A stretch of DNA of 6,850 bases, from positions 1 to 6,850 of the forward strand of contig QIKG01000269.1 of the NCBI GenBank assembly GCA_003232965.1, written 5' to 3'. The translations under genes and the position numbers were made by a program. Under the pieces are notes generated by a model that was not told the DNA's origin, searched no databases, and saw only the letters and a program-made list of their open reading frames with translations. Positions 6,601 to 6,850 of the stretch are shown piece by piece (within the stretch, counting starts at the first letter, position 1; each line of letters begins with the position of its first letter). Origin of the DNA: Oceanospirillales bacterium. GTDB taxonomy: Bacteria; Pseudomonadota; Gammaproteobacteria; Xanthomonadales; SZUA-36.

Positions 6601-6700
6601 AGTGTCTACTTATGGCTGTTGGAGAGGTATTTTAGCAATATTCCAGCTTTGGTGTGTGTGGCGAGTATAAATTTGTGGTTTTTATATAAAAGAGGATTGT

Positions 6701-6729
6701 CGCGTAGGGTGGGCATTTATGCCCACGCG
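6701..6729. repeat. Short palindrome in the plsB / phzF-like divergent region
   Basis: GTGGGCAT (6709-6716) and ATGCCCAC (6719-6726) are perfect inverted repeats around TT, and outer CGC/GCG can pair if a TAGG bulge is allowed on the left. The phrase CGTAGGGTGGGCA...TGCCCACGCG resembles short hairpin repeats scattered in many proteobacterial genomes. It could alternatively be an operator for either flanking gene; no T-tract follows. Confidence 0.45.
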
Positions 6730-6741
6730 TTAATATGTGAT

Positions 6742-6747
6742 TATAAT
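6742..6747 (+). promoter_or_regulatory. Candidate -10 element for the phzF-like gene
   Basis: A perfect TATAAT lies about 53 nt before the ATG at 6800, in the AT-rich stretch 6730-6757. No convincing -35 occurs at 16-18 nt spacing (the palindrome occupies that place). The same stretch reads TATAAT on the - strand (6745-6740 and 6751-6746), so the match may simply reflect AT richness. For plsB the best -10-like site nearer the gene is TATACT (- strand, 6669-6664), also without a good -35. Confidence 0.3.
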
Positions 6748-6789
6748 TATATAGTTAATGCTGCCTAAATTCAGGCGTTAGCAATCCTT

Positions 6790-6793
6790 GGAG
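6790..6793 (+). promoter_or_regulatory. Ribosome binding site of the phzF-like gene
   Basis: GGAG lies 6 nt before ATG 6800, a good spacing that supports the start of the truncated last gene. Confidence 0.6.
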
Positions 6794-6799
6794 AATTAG

Positions 6800-6850
6800 A
6801 TGGAAATACAAAAAATAGCGGCATTTTCCCACAACAATAAAGGTGGCAAC
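6800..6850 (+). CDS. Probable PhzF-family protein, 3'-truncated by the window edge (first 17 codons)
   Basis: Only MEIQKIAAFSHNNKGGN is in the window. It starts with an ATG after a good Shine-Dalgarno (GGAG at 6790-6793). A short strand reading 'iaAFs..n.GGN' is the usual N-terminus of PhzF-like isomerase/epimerase-fold proteins, in which GGNPAGV follows 'AF'. The family includes phenazine-pathway isomerases and many proteins of unknown substrate, so phenazine synthesis must not be assumed. The gene is divergent from plsB across a gap of 199 nt. The identification rests on a very short stretch. Confidence 0.5.
   Translation, partial: MEIQKIAAFSHNNKGGN

Noticed and set aside
6763..6786. attC-like end (GGCGTTAGC)
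   Set aside because: Only one short box-like match with no matching partner or long stem; it is better explained as a quasi-palindrome in an intergenic region.

Overview
The window reads as chromosomal DNA of a gammaproteobacterium. The 831-residue PlsB-type glycerol-3-phosphate acyltransferase, the TtcA tRNA thiolase, the DUF465/YdcH small protein and the CvfB-type S1 protein together suggest the Pseudomonas/Cellvibrio/Saccharophagus side of the class. The genus is inference; no rRNA or other marker is present. Most of the window is ordinary housekeeping and accessory metabolism, densely packed, with no frameshifts seen.

Layout. Bases 1-1534 (+ strand) hold a compact run of three genes: the 3' end of a VOC/glyoxalase-fold protein, a small ABM-fold (antibiotic biosynthesis monooxygenase-like) protein 10 nt downstream, and a CvfB-type RNA-binding protein with three S1-like regions and a C-terminal winged helix. 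These converge on a two-gene unit on the - strand (1645-3641): ttcA followed 29 nt later by a TRAP-type substrate-binding lipoprotein with a twin-arginine signal. The convergent gap holds an 80-bp imperfect REP-like palindrome (1547-1626). Divergent from ttcA is a small YdcH-family gene (+). It converges with plsB (- strand, 4105-6600). After plsB comes a divergent intergenic region with a second short palindrome and AT-rich promoter-like sequence. The window ends in the first 17 codons of a probable PhzF-family gene (+).

The most notable non-coding structure lies between the stop codons of the ydcH-like gene and plsB. It is a segment of about 166 bp with perfect inverted terminal repeats (17 bp, or 19 bp if the outer TA is counted). 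It is flanked by the direct repeat TAGTA and has no coding capacity, so it looks like a MITE. Removing it with one TAGTA copy leaves the two convergent stop codons 4 nt apart.

The genes do not form one pathway. PlsB starts phospholipid synthesis at the membrane, TtcA modifies tRNA C32, and the substrate-binding protein serves 2-oxo-acid or similar carboxylate uptake. The CvfB-type protein is a putative RNA-binding regulator. I see no CRISPR array, tRNA, rRNA, toxin-antitoxin pair or defence system, and nothing that I can defend as a new multi-gene system.
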